Below the pieces are notes generated by a model. It saw only the letters and a list, made by a program, of their open reading frames with translations, had not been told where the DNA came from and ran no database searches. The position numbers and the translations under genes are program-made. A stretch of DNA of 38,822 bases. Source: Alicyclobacillus sp. GTDB taxonomy: Bacteria > Bacillota > Bacilli > Alicyclobacillales > Alicyclobacillaceae. Below are positions 17,270 to 24,148 of the stretch, one piece after another. The stretch lies in assembly GCA_023511295.1 (NCBI GenBank), contig JAIMBT010000029.1, forward strand, positions 1 to 38,822, in the 5' to 3' direction. How positions within the stretch are numbered: the first letter of the stretch is position 1; each line of letters opens with the position of its first letter.

Positions 17270-18253
17270 ATGGCAAAATTCGTTTGGGTGGCGCCCGCGC
17301 TGATGGCGGGATTGGCGGCTATCTGGGGCGGGAACCAGCCGCTGGCGGGTGCTGCGTCCCCCGCGCAGCCGCCCGCCCGGGCACAGGTGCAGACGCGGAC
17401 GGCACCCGACATCCCCGCTCCGCCGCCGGCTCCAGCTTACACCTTCTTCCATGGGCGTTGGCCAAGATCCGTGAGCATTCCCCTGGCCTTGCATCCGGAC
17501 ACACTTGTGGCGCAGCGGATGCCGGACGTTGTACCGCCGTCGCGAGCGGTGACGGTCTACCTGCCCCTCTACCCCGGGGCCAAGCGCGTGCAATCGGTTC
17601 CGGAAATCGCAGATATGGGCACCCCTCTTGACGGGGACCTGGTCGACGGCAGCCTGTATGCCGAATCGCCCGCATCCGAGGCGAGCATCCGGGCGTGGTA
17701 CGTAAAGGAAATGCAGACGATTGGCTACACGTTGAGCGGCCAGGCGGAAGCGGCCCGGTACGGCCAGGTCACGTCGCGGGCGTACGAGTTTACGAAGCGG
17801 GGCATACCGGGCAATCCGACGCAGTTCCCGGACATCGAACTGCGGTTCCTCGAGCAGCCGCACGGTGGCCAAACGGTGTTTTCGCTGAAGGCGTCGTTCA
17901 TCGTGGTGCCGCCACGGCCCAGGGACACCTACCTCTCCACCGACATCACGCGCGTCGTCCTGGATGACGGACAGAGGACCCAAACCGTGACGGATCACGC
18001 TTGGATTTCGCACGTCGTGGCGGAGATCAACCAACTGCCAGTACAGACGCCCGGTATCTCCAGCGGCGGGCCTGCGATTGCTGCCGGCAGTATCACCACC
18101 ATCACAGCCACGTTCTACCCCGCCAGTGGCGACCCCATCCGCGTGGTGGACCATATCTACTTCGGCCCAGTCACCGTCGGTACGGACCCCACCGGGTTGG
18201 CGGGGACGGAGGCCCTTTGGTCGGCGCTCGTCGGCGTGTTCCAACCGCGCTGA
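17270..18253 (+). CDS. Secreted protein of unknown function
   Basis: The 327-residue product starts with a signal peptide (hydrophobic core VAPALMAGLAAIW, cleavage probably after AGA-A near residue 30). A Pro/Ala-rich linker follows (about 30-60), then a globular region. Around residues 95-145, VTVYLPLYPGAKRVQS plus an IRAWYVKEMQTIGYT segment resemble the pattern seen in Firmicute lipoprotein-like domains that compare successive peptide positions, but I cannot name the family. AAAGGAGGAATCGAG gives a clear ribosome-binding site. It is cargo of the element and probably expressed with or just after the peptidase. Confidence 0.75.
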   Translation: MAKFVWVAPALMAGLAAIWGGNQPLAGAASPAQPPARAQVQTRTAPDIPAPPPAPAYTFFHGRWPRSVSIPLALHPDTLVAQRMPDVVPPSRAVTVYLPLYPGAKRVQSVPEIADMGTPLDGDLVDGSLYAESPASEASIRAWYVKEMQTIGYTLSGQAEAARYGQVTSRAYEFTKRGIPGNPTQFPDIELRFLEQPHGGQTVFSLKASFIVVPPRPRDTYLSTDITRVVLDDGQRTQTVTDHAWISHVVAEINQLPVQTPGISSGGPAIAAGSITTITATFYPASGDPIRVVDHIYFGPVTVGTDPTGLAGTEALWSALVGVFQPR

Positions 18254-18274
18254 GCCGCAACGGCATCGTGGGTA

Positions 18275-18330
18275 CGCACACCCTGCCATCCTGTCCTCCC
18301 CACCTACGGGGCGGCCGGATGGCAGGTGTC
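18275..18330 (+). terminator. Long imperfect hairpin after the secreted-protein gene
   Basis: ACACCCTGCCATCC pairs with GGATGGCAGGTGT (one bulge), enclosing a CCCC/GGGG stem. There is no T-tract, so its role as a terminator rests on position and stability. Confidence 0.4.
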
Positions 18331-18342
18331 GCCTGTGCTGGT

Positions 18343-18394
18343 TGTAACATTCATGTAACATTTCCGGTGCGGCGTGCGTCTGAGTGGGTAGAAT
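18343..18394 (+). promoter_or_regulatory. Promoter region with an 11-bp-spaced direct repeat
   Basis: TGTAACATT occurs at 18343-18351 and again at 18354-18362, exactly one helical turn apart. A -10-like TAGAAT is at 18389-18394 without a recognisable -35. Activators of the OmpR/PhoP type bind hexamer repeats spaced by eleven bases in this position, and the GTAACA core is one base from the PhoP TTAACA. The assignment to PhoP is inference. Confidence 0.4.
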
Positions 18395-18431
18395 CGCAAC
18401 CCGCCCAGTGCGGGTGAGGGAGGCACGGCCC

Positions 18432-18881
18432 ATGACCGACCAACTGCGCTGGTGGACGACCACTGGCTTTGTGTACCGCGACACCGCCGAACGCGACGTG
18501 GCGATGACGTTCATCGAAGTGGTGGAAGCCACGTCCCGGAGGAAAGTGGTGCGGCGCTTTCACGGTGCGGTTCCGCGCCAAACCGTTGACGGAACCACCG
18601 TCACCGTACACTTTCCCAGGGACGCCGGCCAGGTGAAGGCGCGCCCCAAGTCGTGGTCGCCCGGCCGCCTCACACACCTCTACTGGCCGGAGTCGCGGAC
18701 CATGATTGAGGTGGTGCACGCGCCCCGGTACGCGTGCACGTGCGGCCGGACGCTGGTTTCCGACCTCCCCTACGCCTTCATGTGGTGCCCCTGCGGGCGC
18801 AAAGCCCAACCGGTGCCGGAGCCGCCGCGCACGGTCGAAGCCGAGCCGGACACCGGGCTGGTCGTCGAGTGGTGGCCGTAA
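18432..18881 (+). CDS. Small Cys-rich protein, possible zinc ribbon, unknown function
   Basis: The 149-residue product has a beta-rich N-terminal region (RWWTTTGFVYRDTAERDVAM, then several alternating hydrophobic strands) and a C-terminal pair of CxC motifs: ACTCGRTL (near residue 100) and MWCPCGRK (near 117). The spacing fits a small zinc-binding knuckle pair. No signal peptide is present. GGGAGG lies nine bases before the ATG at 18432; a longer frame begins at 18384 without a ribosome-binding site. It lies in the element's cargo. The family is not recognised. Confidence 0.65.
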   Translation: MTDQLRWWTTTGFVYRDTAERDVAMTFIEVVEATSRRKVVRRFHGAVPRQTVDGTTVTVHFPRDAGQVKARPKSWSPGRLTHLYWPESRTMIEVVHAPRYACTCGRTLVSDLPYAFMWCPCGRKAQPVPEPPRTVEAEPDTGLVVEWWP

Positions 18882-18998
18882 CCGCCCGGATGGAAGCACC
18901 GCCACCCTGCCCGACTTCCACCCGCATCCTGAAGGATGAATCACCGCGATGTATGCCAAAGTAAAAAGGCCACCTTCGCGGAAGAGAGGACACCCAGG

Positions 18999-19721
18999 AT
19001 GCAGGTACGACGGCGCACCCGAATGGTGCTGGTCACCGCTGCTGGCGTCGGGATGGCGGTTTGGACGGCGGTTGGGCTCGGCCCCGACCGCCTGTCCACC
19101 ATGGCGCTCGCACAGTCCGTACTCCGTGAGCTCTCACAGGGGCACCTGACGGGGGTTCACACAGGCCCTCCCGCCCGTATCGATATCACCCTCATCCAGC
19201 CCGGCGACATCCTGCTCTGCCACAACCCAGGTGGGGCGTACGGGTTTTGGACACACGCCGTCCTGTGCGTCAGCCGAGACGAGGTCATAGACGCCGACGA
19301 CTTCGCCCGGGGTACCATCCGCCAGCCCGTCCGGCACTACCAGGCGTACGACGAAGTCCTGTTGCTTCGCCCGACGGTCCCGCTGGCCATGCGCCAGAAC
19401 GCCGCCCGTGCGGCGGAACGCGCGCTCCACACGCCGTACGACCCCCTCGGCAGCCTGTTCGACCATCGTTCGGTTTACTGCAGCAAGCTGATTTGGCAGG
19501 CCTATGCCGACGCCGGTGTGGTCCTCTGCCCGGCGGCCGGTTGGGTGTTGCCAGATCAGTTGGCGGCAAGCCCGCGGCTGCGCCGAGTGGCAGACTGGAA
19601 GGCCCAAACCGTGGCGCGGCAGGTCCCGTCCGCAGAGGTAGGCGCTCGACCGGGGAACTCGGACCACGCCGCCGGAGAGGAGCGCTTGCGCCGTGGGGAG
19701 TGCGCTTCGGTTGTTTGCTAG
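18999..19721 (+). CDS. YiiX-like NlpC/P60-superfamily cysteine hydrolase
   Basis: The 240-residue protein begins with a basic N-terminus and a hydrophobic segment (VLVTAAGVGMAVWTAVGL), so it is exported or membrane-anchored. The permuted papain-type core has PGDILLCHNPGGAYGFWTHAVLCV with the candidate catalytic His, and VYCSKLIWQAYADAGV with the candidate catalytic Cys, as in the YiiX/YebB group. Such enzymes cleave amide or ester bonds in cell-envelope material; the substrate is unknown. The start at 18999 is chosen because AGAGAGGA precedes it; 18936 is an alternative. Its end overlaps the next start by 29 bases. Confidence 0.75.
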   Translation: MQVRRRTRMVLVTAAGVGMAVWTAVGLGPDRLSTMALAQSVLRELSQGHLTGVHTGPPARIDITLIQPGDILLCHNPGGAYGFWTHAVLCVSRDEVIDADDFARGTIRQPVRHYQAYDEVLLLRPTVPLAMRQNAARAAERALHTPYDPLGSLFDHRSVYCSKLIWQAYADAGVVLCPAAGWVLPDQLAASPRLRRVADWKAQTVARQVPSAEVGARPGNSDHAAGEERLRRGECASVVC

Positions 19722-20142
19722 CCGGTACGCGTGGTTGTCCCTTCTGTCGCTCAGCAGCCTGGCACATCCGTGGCTCCAGCGCGCGCTCGTTCTCGCGTGG
19801 ACGGTGGAGATGGGGCGAGCGGTGGCACGGCGCGCGGGCCACGGTCGACCCATCGGCGTGCTGACCGCGGCAACGGTGAGTCAGTTGCCCGGGCTTGTCC
19901 TCGCGTGCGCCAGCGCCGCGTTCGCGCTGCGGGGTGAAACCAGCGAGTGGGCGAGCGGTCTTCTCGAAATCTGGTACCACCCGTTCGTCTGCGTGCTCGA
20001 GCTGCTGCCAGCGCGCGCTGTGTGGGCGTGGTCAGACCTGTTTCTCTGCGTCTGCCTCTTACCGTTCGGCTTCATCGCTGGCGCCGCGGGTCTTCTATGG
20101 TTCACCCGCCGCTGCCTGCGCCACAGGGCTGGGATTTTCTGA
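19693..20142 (+). CDS. Small integral membrane protein of unknown function
   Basis: The 149-residue product starts at a GTG inside the end of the preceding gene (29-base overlap, +1 frame), with GAGAGGAG about eleven bases upstream. Three to four hydrophobic stretches are visible (around 10-35, 52-72 and 100-135), the last containing WSDLFLCVCLLPFGFIAGAAG. No motif is recognised. It is the last cargo gene of the element and stops 41 bases before the element arm of the right att site. The read-through tail of the interrupted hydrolase gene runs antisense to its second half. Confidence 0.6.
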   Translation: MGSALRLFASRYAWLSLLSLSSLAHPWLQRALVLAWTVEMGRAVARRAGHGRPIGVLTAATVSQLPGLVLACASAAFALRGETSEWASGLLEIWYHPFVCVLELLPARAVWAWSDLFLCVCLLPFGFIAGAAGLLWFTRRCLRHRAGIF

Positions 20143-21272
20143 AGCCACCCTCGCCGATTTGCTGGACGCCGCCCGTGGTGCCGGATGTCGGCCATCGGTG
20201 GTCCGCCGGCCCACCCCCACTCGTAGCTCATCAGCATCACGAAATCCACCGCCGCCCCCAACGACCGGTCATCGAACACACCCACCCGGCTGTCATTCGG
20301 GTTGTCCCCTTGCTTCGGCGGAAGCGCCACGGAAATGGAGAGCCCCTGGCTGCGACAGGCGGCCGCCAACTCCTCCACGAACGCGGTGAACAGCGCGCGG
20401 TCGGACGGGCGCATCCGCTCGAAGTCAACCTGTATGCCGCCAAACCCGCGTTGTCGCGCCGTGGACAGCGCACTCTGGACCACCTTGCGGCGCAGGCTCG
20501 GATTCGCCATCACGGTGTGCGCGAGTTCCGTGTGAAACTGCGTGCCGTCGAAGTTGGTCACGGTCATCAACGGCTGAATGTTCGCGCGGCGCGCGGCACG
20601 AACCGCCTCGGTATCAGGCTGCGGGGTGAGTGTGCCGTCCGGCTTGACACTGTAATGAAACACGCTCAGATGCGTCAGCCGATCTGCCACCTCCCGCACC
20701 CGTCTCGCGTCGCTGGGCTTGCCTTCTGGCACCAGATACGCGTGAACGTCGATGGCGCGCCGCTGGCGGATGCGCCGTGGCACCGGAACCTCGGCGCCCG
20801 GCGCCAGCCGGATGGCGCCCGCGAGCGCATACCCTGCTCTGTCCGCGGGAGCGGTCGCTCCGAATGGCGCAGCAGCGGTCGTGGCCGAGGTCGCCAGGCC
20901 GGTGTCGCCGTTTGCCTGCGGCGCCTGCTCCGGAAGCATGTGAAGACCCGCTTCCCCGCCGACACTCGCTGCGCCTTCCGACGCCGCCGGATACCCAAGC
21001 CCCTCCGCCGGATGCCGAACCGCGCCGACCCATGCGGCCAACGCCGCTTCGCTCACGCCGATCCGCTCGGCGACACGGCGGACGGTGTCATCCGCCCGCC
21101 ACGTGTAAACCTCCGCCAGCGTCGGTGGGCCCGGCGTCAACAGGTGTTGGCCTGGCACCAGCCGATTCTCGTCCGACAGTTCATTCAGGTGCAACAGTTG
21201 CTTGACCGTCGTGTTGTGTGCATCCGCAATGCCGCGCAGCGTATCGCCCGGCACCACGGTGTGAATCCACAT
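19881..21272 (-). CDS. 5' part of the interrupted LysM/GH18 spore hydrolase gene (YaaH/SleL-like)
   Basis: The first 357 codons (21272-20202) are the true coding part. They encode two LysM domains (MWIHTVVPGDTLRGIADAHN and a second unit YTWRADDTVRRVAERIGVS), an Ala/Gly-rich linker (about 95-170), and the first two thirds of a GH18 barrel. The GH18 part includes the catalytic strand GFGGIQVDFERM with E285, and ends in MLMSYEWGWAGG. After this the frame enters the element and reads a further 106 meaningless codons, antisense to the last cargo gene. YaaH/SleL proteins are spore-coat or cortex enzymes; in B. subtilis yaaH is transcribed in the mother cell by sigma-E. The ribosome-binding AAGGAG is 12 bases from the ATG. 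Without excision the product is truncated and should be inactive. Confidence 0.88.
   Translation of the reverse strand: MWIHTVVPGDTLRGIADAHNTTVKQLLHLNELSDENRLVPGQHLLTPGPPTLAEVYTWRADDTVRRVAERIGVSEAALAAWVGAVRHPAEGLGYPAASEGAASVGGEAGLHMLPEQAPQANGDTGLATSATTAAAPFGATAPADRAGYALAGAIRLAPGAEVPVPRRIRQRRAIDVHAYLVPEGKPSDARRVREVADRLTHLSVFHYSVKPDGTLTPQPDTEAVRAARRANIQPLMTVTNFDGTQFHTELAHTVMANPSLRRKVVQSALSTARQRGFGGIQVDFERMRPSDRALFTAFVEELAAACRSQGLSISVALPPKQGDNPNDSRVGVFDDRSLGAAVDFVMLMSYEWGWAGGPPMADIRHHGRRPANRRGWLQKIPALWRRQRRVNHRRPAAPAMKPNGKRQTQRNRSDHAHTARAGSSSSTQTNGWYQISRRPLAHSLVSPRSANAALAHARTSPGN
20178..20218. other. Right attachment site (attR) of the intervening element
   Basis: The core TCGGTGGTCCG is at 20195-20205, with the probable central GG at 20200-20201. 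The element-side arm (20183-20199) is the inverted counterpart of the left element arm, 15 of 17 bases. The chromosomal arm (20202-20214) lies in the codons for the GGPP motif of the GH18 domain. Confidence 0.75.
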
Positions 21273-21299
21273 GTGCGTTCACCACTCCTTCTCATGCTC

Positions 21300-21321
21300 G
21301 GCCCCTGCTGTCGCAGGGGCC
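21300..21321 (-). terminator. Hairpin between the MFS gene and the interrupted hydrolase gene
   Basis: GGCCCCTGC and GCAGGGGCC form a perfect nine-base stem with a four-base loop. It lies about 60 bases past the MFS stop and 28 bases before the hydrolase start. No T-run follows, so it may instead shape the hydrolase mRNA leader. Confidence 0.45.
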
Positions 21322-21378
21322 CATCGCATTGGCATGATACGGATGGCATAGGCGAACGGCACCGTACAGGCGCCTAAC

Positions 21379-22629
21379 TCAATACCGCCCGGGCAGTCCT
21401 TCTTCCAACACGCGGCGCCGCGACGACGCGACCACCAACGCGAGGTAACACGCCACCGCCGCCACGTCGCAACTGGCAATCACAAGGCCCATCGGCGCAA
21501 CCGCGTGACTGCCCCGCACCCCGACAAGCGGCGCCACCAGCGCGCCGGACAGCATCTGTGGCAGTCCCATCAACGCCGACGCCTTCCCTGCGCGCTCACC
21601 CTGGCTCTGCATCGCGAGGGCGAACGTCGTCGTCCCGACCATCCCGACCGACGCCACGACGACGAACAGCGGCAGCAAGACCGCAGCGAGACCGGCGTGG
21701 CCGAGAAGCACCCCGAGCAGTACCAGACTCGCCGTGAACGCCGCGCCCAGGCCGACGTGTAGCAACCTCCGCTCGCCGACGCGCGAGGCGAACAGACCCG
21801 CGGACTGCGACGAGAGGATGATGCCGATCCCGTTGGTCGCAAACACCGCACTGAACACCTGCGGCGACACGCCGAACACGTTCTGCAGGACAAACGGCGA
21901 CCCCGAGATGTAGGCGAACATGCCCGCGGAGACGAGCCCAGCGGACAGCGCGTAACCCATAAATCGCCGGTCGGTAAGCAACTGACCAAACGCCCGGAAC
22001 GTCTCCCGAACGCCTCCGACGGACCGGCGTTCCACCGAGAGGCTCTCTGGCAATCCCATCGCGACAGCGCACCAGATGAGCGCGCCGATACCGGCGAGAA
22101 CCAGGAACACACCATGCCAATCCGTGAAGCGCAACAATTGACCTCCGAGGACCGGCGCCACAATCGGGGCAGCACCGCTCACCAGTTGCAGCAGTGCGTA
22201 GAATTTCGTCAGTTCCGGGCCGCTGTACAGGTCTCGGACGACGGCGCGGGCGACAACGATTCCCGTCGCACCAGCCAGCCCCTGAATCAAGCGCAGGACG
22301 ACGAGCGGCCAGATGGAGGGGCTCAAGGCGCAGAGCGCCGACACCAGGACGTAGACGGCGACACCAATGAGAAGCGGCCGCCGGCGGCCCATGGCGTCGC
22401 TGATGGGCCCCGCCAACACTTGTCCCAGGGCGAGGCCGAGCAGGCACGCCGTGAGGCTGAGCTGGGCGAGGGACGCGGGGGCACCGAGATTAACCGATAA
22501 CCTCGGCAACGCCGGCAGGTACATGTCAATCGACAGCGGTGCAAAGGCGGTCAAAGAGCCGAGGATGAGTGCCCGCCGCAGGCGGGACGGTGCTGGATGG
22601 GACGGCTCTACACCACGGCCAACGTGCAC
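21379..22629 (-). CDS. Bcr/CflA-type MFS multidrug exporter
   Basis: The 416-residue protein has twelve hydrophobic segments and the DHA1 Bcr/CflA signature: LTAFAPLSIDMYLPALPRL in the first segment, GQVLAGPISDAMGRRRPLL in loop 2-3, and RLIQGLAGATGIVVARAVVRDLYSG in segment 4-5. Family members export drugs such as bicyclomycin or chloramphenicol, and some export amino acids, by proton antiport. The actual substrate is unknown. GGGAGGAG lies eight bases before the GTG at 22629; two ATGs further upstream lack a ribosome-binding site. The gene lies directly outside the right end of the intervening element and upstream of the split gene. Confidence 0.9.
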   Translation of the reverse strand: MHVGRGVEPSHPAPSRLRRALILGSLTAFAPLSIDMYLPALPRLSVNLGAPASLAQLSLTACLLGLALGQVLAGPISDAMGRRRPLLIGVAVYVLVSALCALSPSIWPLVVLRLIQGLAGATGIVVARAVVRDLYSGPELTKFYALLQLVSGAAPIVAPVLGGQLLRFTDWHGVFLVLAGIGALIWCAVAMGLPESLSVERRSVGGVRETFRAFGQLLTDRRFMGYALSAGLVSAGMFAYISGSPFVLQNVFGVSPQVFSAVFATNGIGIILSSQSAGLFASRVGERRLLHVGLGAAFTASLVLLGVLLGHAGLAAVLLPLFVVVASVGMVGTTTFALAMQSQGERAGKASALMGLPQMLSGALVAPLVGVRGSHAVAPMGLVIASCDVAAVACYLALVVASSRRRVLEEGLPGRY

Positions 22630-22693
22630 AAAGACTCCTCCCTGCTGCATCAAACGTCTGTGGAGCTTGTCTTTCCGTGTCGCCGGACCCGGT

Positions 22694-24148
22694 CTAGTGG
22701 ACCTTTGAATTCGGGGGTACCAGGACCTCTGCGACAGAATCCACGTATACGACCCGCCAGCCCGTCTGCGTCAAATAGGTCACGATGGAATCCCCGCTGG
22801 AGAACACCGCCGCCTGAAACTGGTACTGGTTGATGAGGCTTGGCGCGTCCGACCATACATTCTGCAAGGCCAGATAGTCCTCAAACACACCGTTGTTGAG
22901 GAAGATATCCGTCCGCCCATCGACAAACGTGGGGATGCCGCGCAGGATGAAGTAGCCCCCGAAGGAGTACTTGTCCAGGACGCGGGAGGTCAGGTGGTGC
23001 GCCTTCAGGTAGTTCACGGCCCCGACAGGATACGCCCCGCTGCTCCAGTGGTCTGACACGGGTCCGCTGACTTCGGACAATCGCGTACAGAAAAACCCGG
23101 CCCAGACCGCGAGCAGCAGCGCGTTGACGAGCCGCATGAGCGCAGACGGGCGATTGAGGGCGCGCAGCCAGTCGCTCGTCAACCCGGCGAGGAGCGGGAC
23201 CACCGTGATGGCCAGATACGGCAGGAAGCGCTGGCTGACCAAGAACATCGCAAAGCTGCCGCCGAAGAACAGCACATCGCGCATCGGCACCGTGCGGAAC
23301 CGGACCACCAGCACCAGCCCCACCACGAGGAGAAACGGCAGCACACCGTACTTGAACTCCTGCAGATGGAAGTTCGGCGAGTGCCACTCCATGATGTTGT
23401 CGGTCATCGTCGAGTTCGTGGACAGCAAGGCGTACGTGTAGGCCTTGAGGTGGTTCGGATTGAGCAACCCGACCACGCCCCCGATTGCCGCTGCCGCCAG
23501 CAACCGCCAGCGCGCACCGCGGGGTAGAACCGTCTTCGTCAACCGCCCGACTGGGGGGAGAAAACTGATGACCACCTCAAGGCAGAGCACCAGGGGGCCA
23601 ATGATGGAGGACCCGTGGGCGTTCGCCCAGATCAACATGAGCGGGGGGACGAACCACAGTGCTCGAAACCGTCCCTCGCGAACCCGCTGAAGAATCAGCA
23701 AGAACACCGAGAACATCATGTACGAGACCATCTGCGGACGCATCGTCCAAAAGATGATGCCACCGAACACCGCACTGCACGCGAGGATGGCAGCCATCAC
23801 CCGGTTGCCGCTGGACAAGCGGCTGGCGAGTCGGTACAGGGCCGCGACGGTGGCGGTCTCGATGCCGCACTGCAGCAGCCAAGTGGCTGTAAACCCAAAG
23901 TGGGTACCGAGCCAAGCGAACACCGCCTCAAACAGCCACTCCTGGGTCACCCACGGCAGCCCGCGGCTGGTCCAGGAGAACGGATCTGTCGTGGGGACGT
24001 GGTGGTGTGCGAGGATGTACAGCCCTGTCGCGTAGTGCCAAGGCGTATCCGGGTCATTGTACGCGTGCATGAAGTACATGGCGACGCCAAGGGTCCACGC
24101 CCCCAACAAAAGCCAGGGGACGCTGACCCAGCGCTTCCAGATGCTCAA
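22694..24148 (-). CDS. Polytopic membrane protein, GT-C glycosyltransferase-like
   Basis: The 484-residue protein has ten or more hydrophobic segments and a soluble C-terminal region (about 385-484, with GIPTFVDGRTDIFLNNG). The early extracytoplasmic loop MHAYNDPDTPWHYATG has the acidic, aromatic pattern that follows the first membrane helix in GT-C-fold glycosyltransferases and mannosyltransferase-like proteins. That fold assignment is tentative. The start is a TTG overlapping the stop of the upstream gene (TTGA) with GGGGAGG nine bases before it, so the two are coupled. Confidence 0.7.
   Translation of the reverse strand: MSIWKRWVSVPWLLLGAWTLGVAMYFMHAYNDPDTPWHYATGLYILAHHHVPTTDPFSWTSRGLPWVTQEWLFEAVFAWLGTHFGFTATWLLQCGIETATVAALYRLASRLSSGNRVMAAILACSAVFGGIIFWTMRPQMVSYMMFSVFLLILQRVREGRFRALWFVPPLMLIWANAHGSSIIGPLVLCLEVVISFLPPVGRLTKTVLPRGARWRLLAAAAIGGVVGLLNPNHLKAYTYALLSTNSTMTDNIMEWHSPNFHLQEFKYGVLPFLLVVGLVLVVRFRTVPMRDVLFFGGSFAMFLVSQRFLPYLAITVVPLLAGLTSDWLRALNRPSALMRLVNALLLAVWAGFFCTRLSEVSGPVSDHWSSGAYPVGAVNYLKAHHLTSRVLDKYSFGGYFILRGIPTFVDGRTDIFLNNGVFEDYLALQNVWSDAPSLINQYQFQAAVFSSGDSIVTYLTQTGWRVVYVDSVAEVLVPPNSKVH

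Larger units (their letters stand above)
10397..20201. mobile_element. 9.8-kb serine-recombinase element interrupting a spore hydrolase gene (skin-like)
   Basis: The segment lies exactly between the two halves of one GH18 gene and is bounded by direct core repeats. From the core positions, excision would release 9805 bp. It encodes a large serine recombinase at its left end, a small coupled gene, and seven cargo genes: antiporter, ring-cleaving dioxygenase, S9 peptidase, secreted protein, Cys-rich protein, YiiX-like hydrolase and membrane protein. No phage structural, replication or lysis genes and no DDE transposase are visible. Excision would join the halves in frame at the GGPP motif. The architecture is that of the sigK/skin and spsM/SPbeta intervening elements of Bacillus. 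That excision is programmed in the sporulating mother cell is an inference; a decayed insertion is the alternative. Confidence 0.8.

Noticed and set aside
10403-20193. GGCCGACATCC as terminal inverted repeats of an insertion sequence
   Set aside because: The inverted 11-mers at the two ends are real, but there is no DDE transposase or target duplication. They are explained as the two arms of a serine-recombinase attP.
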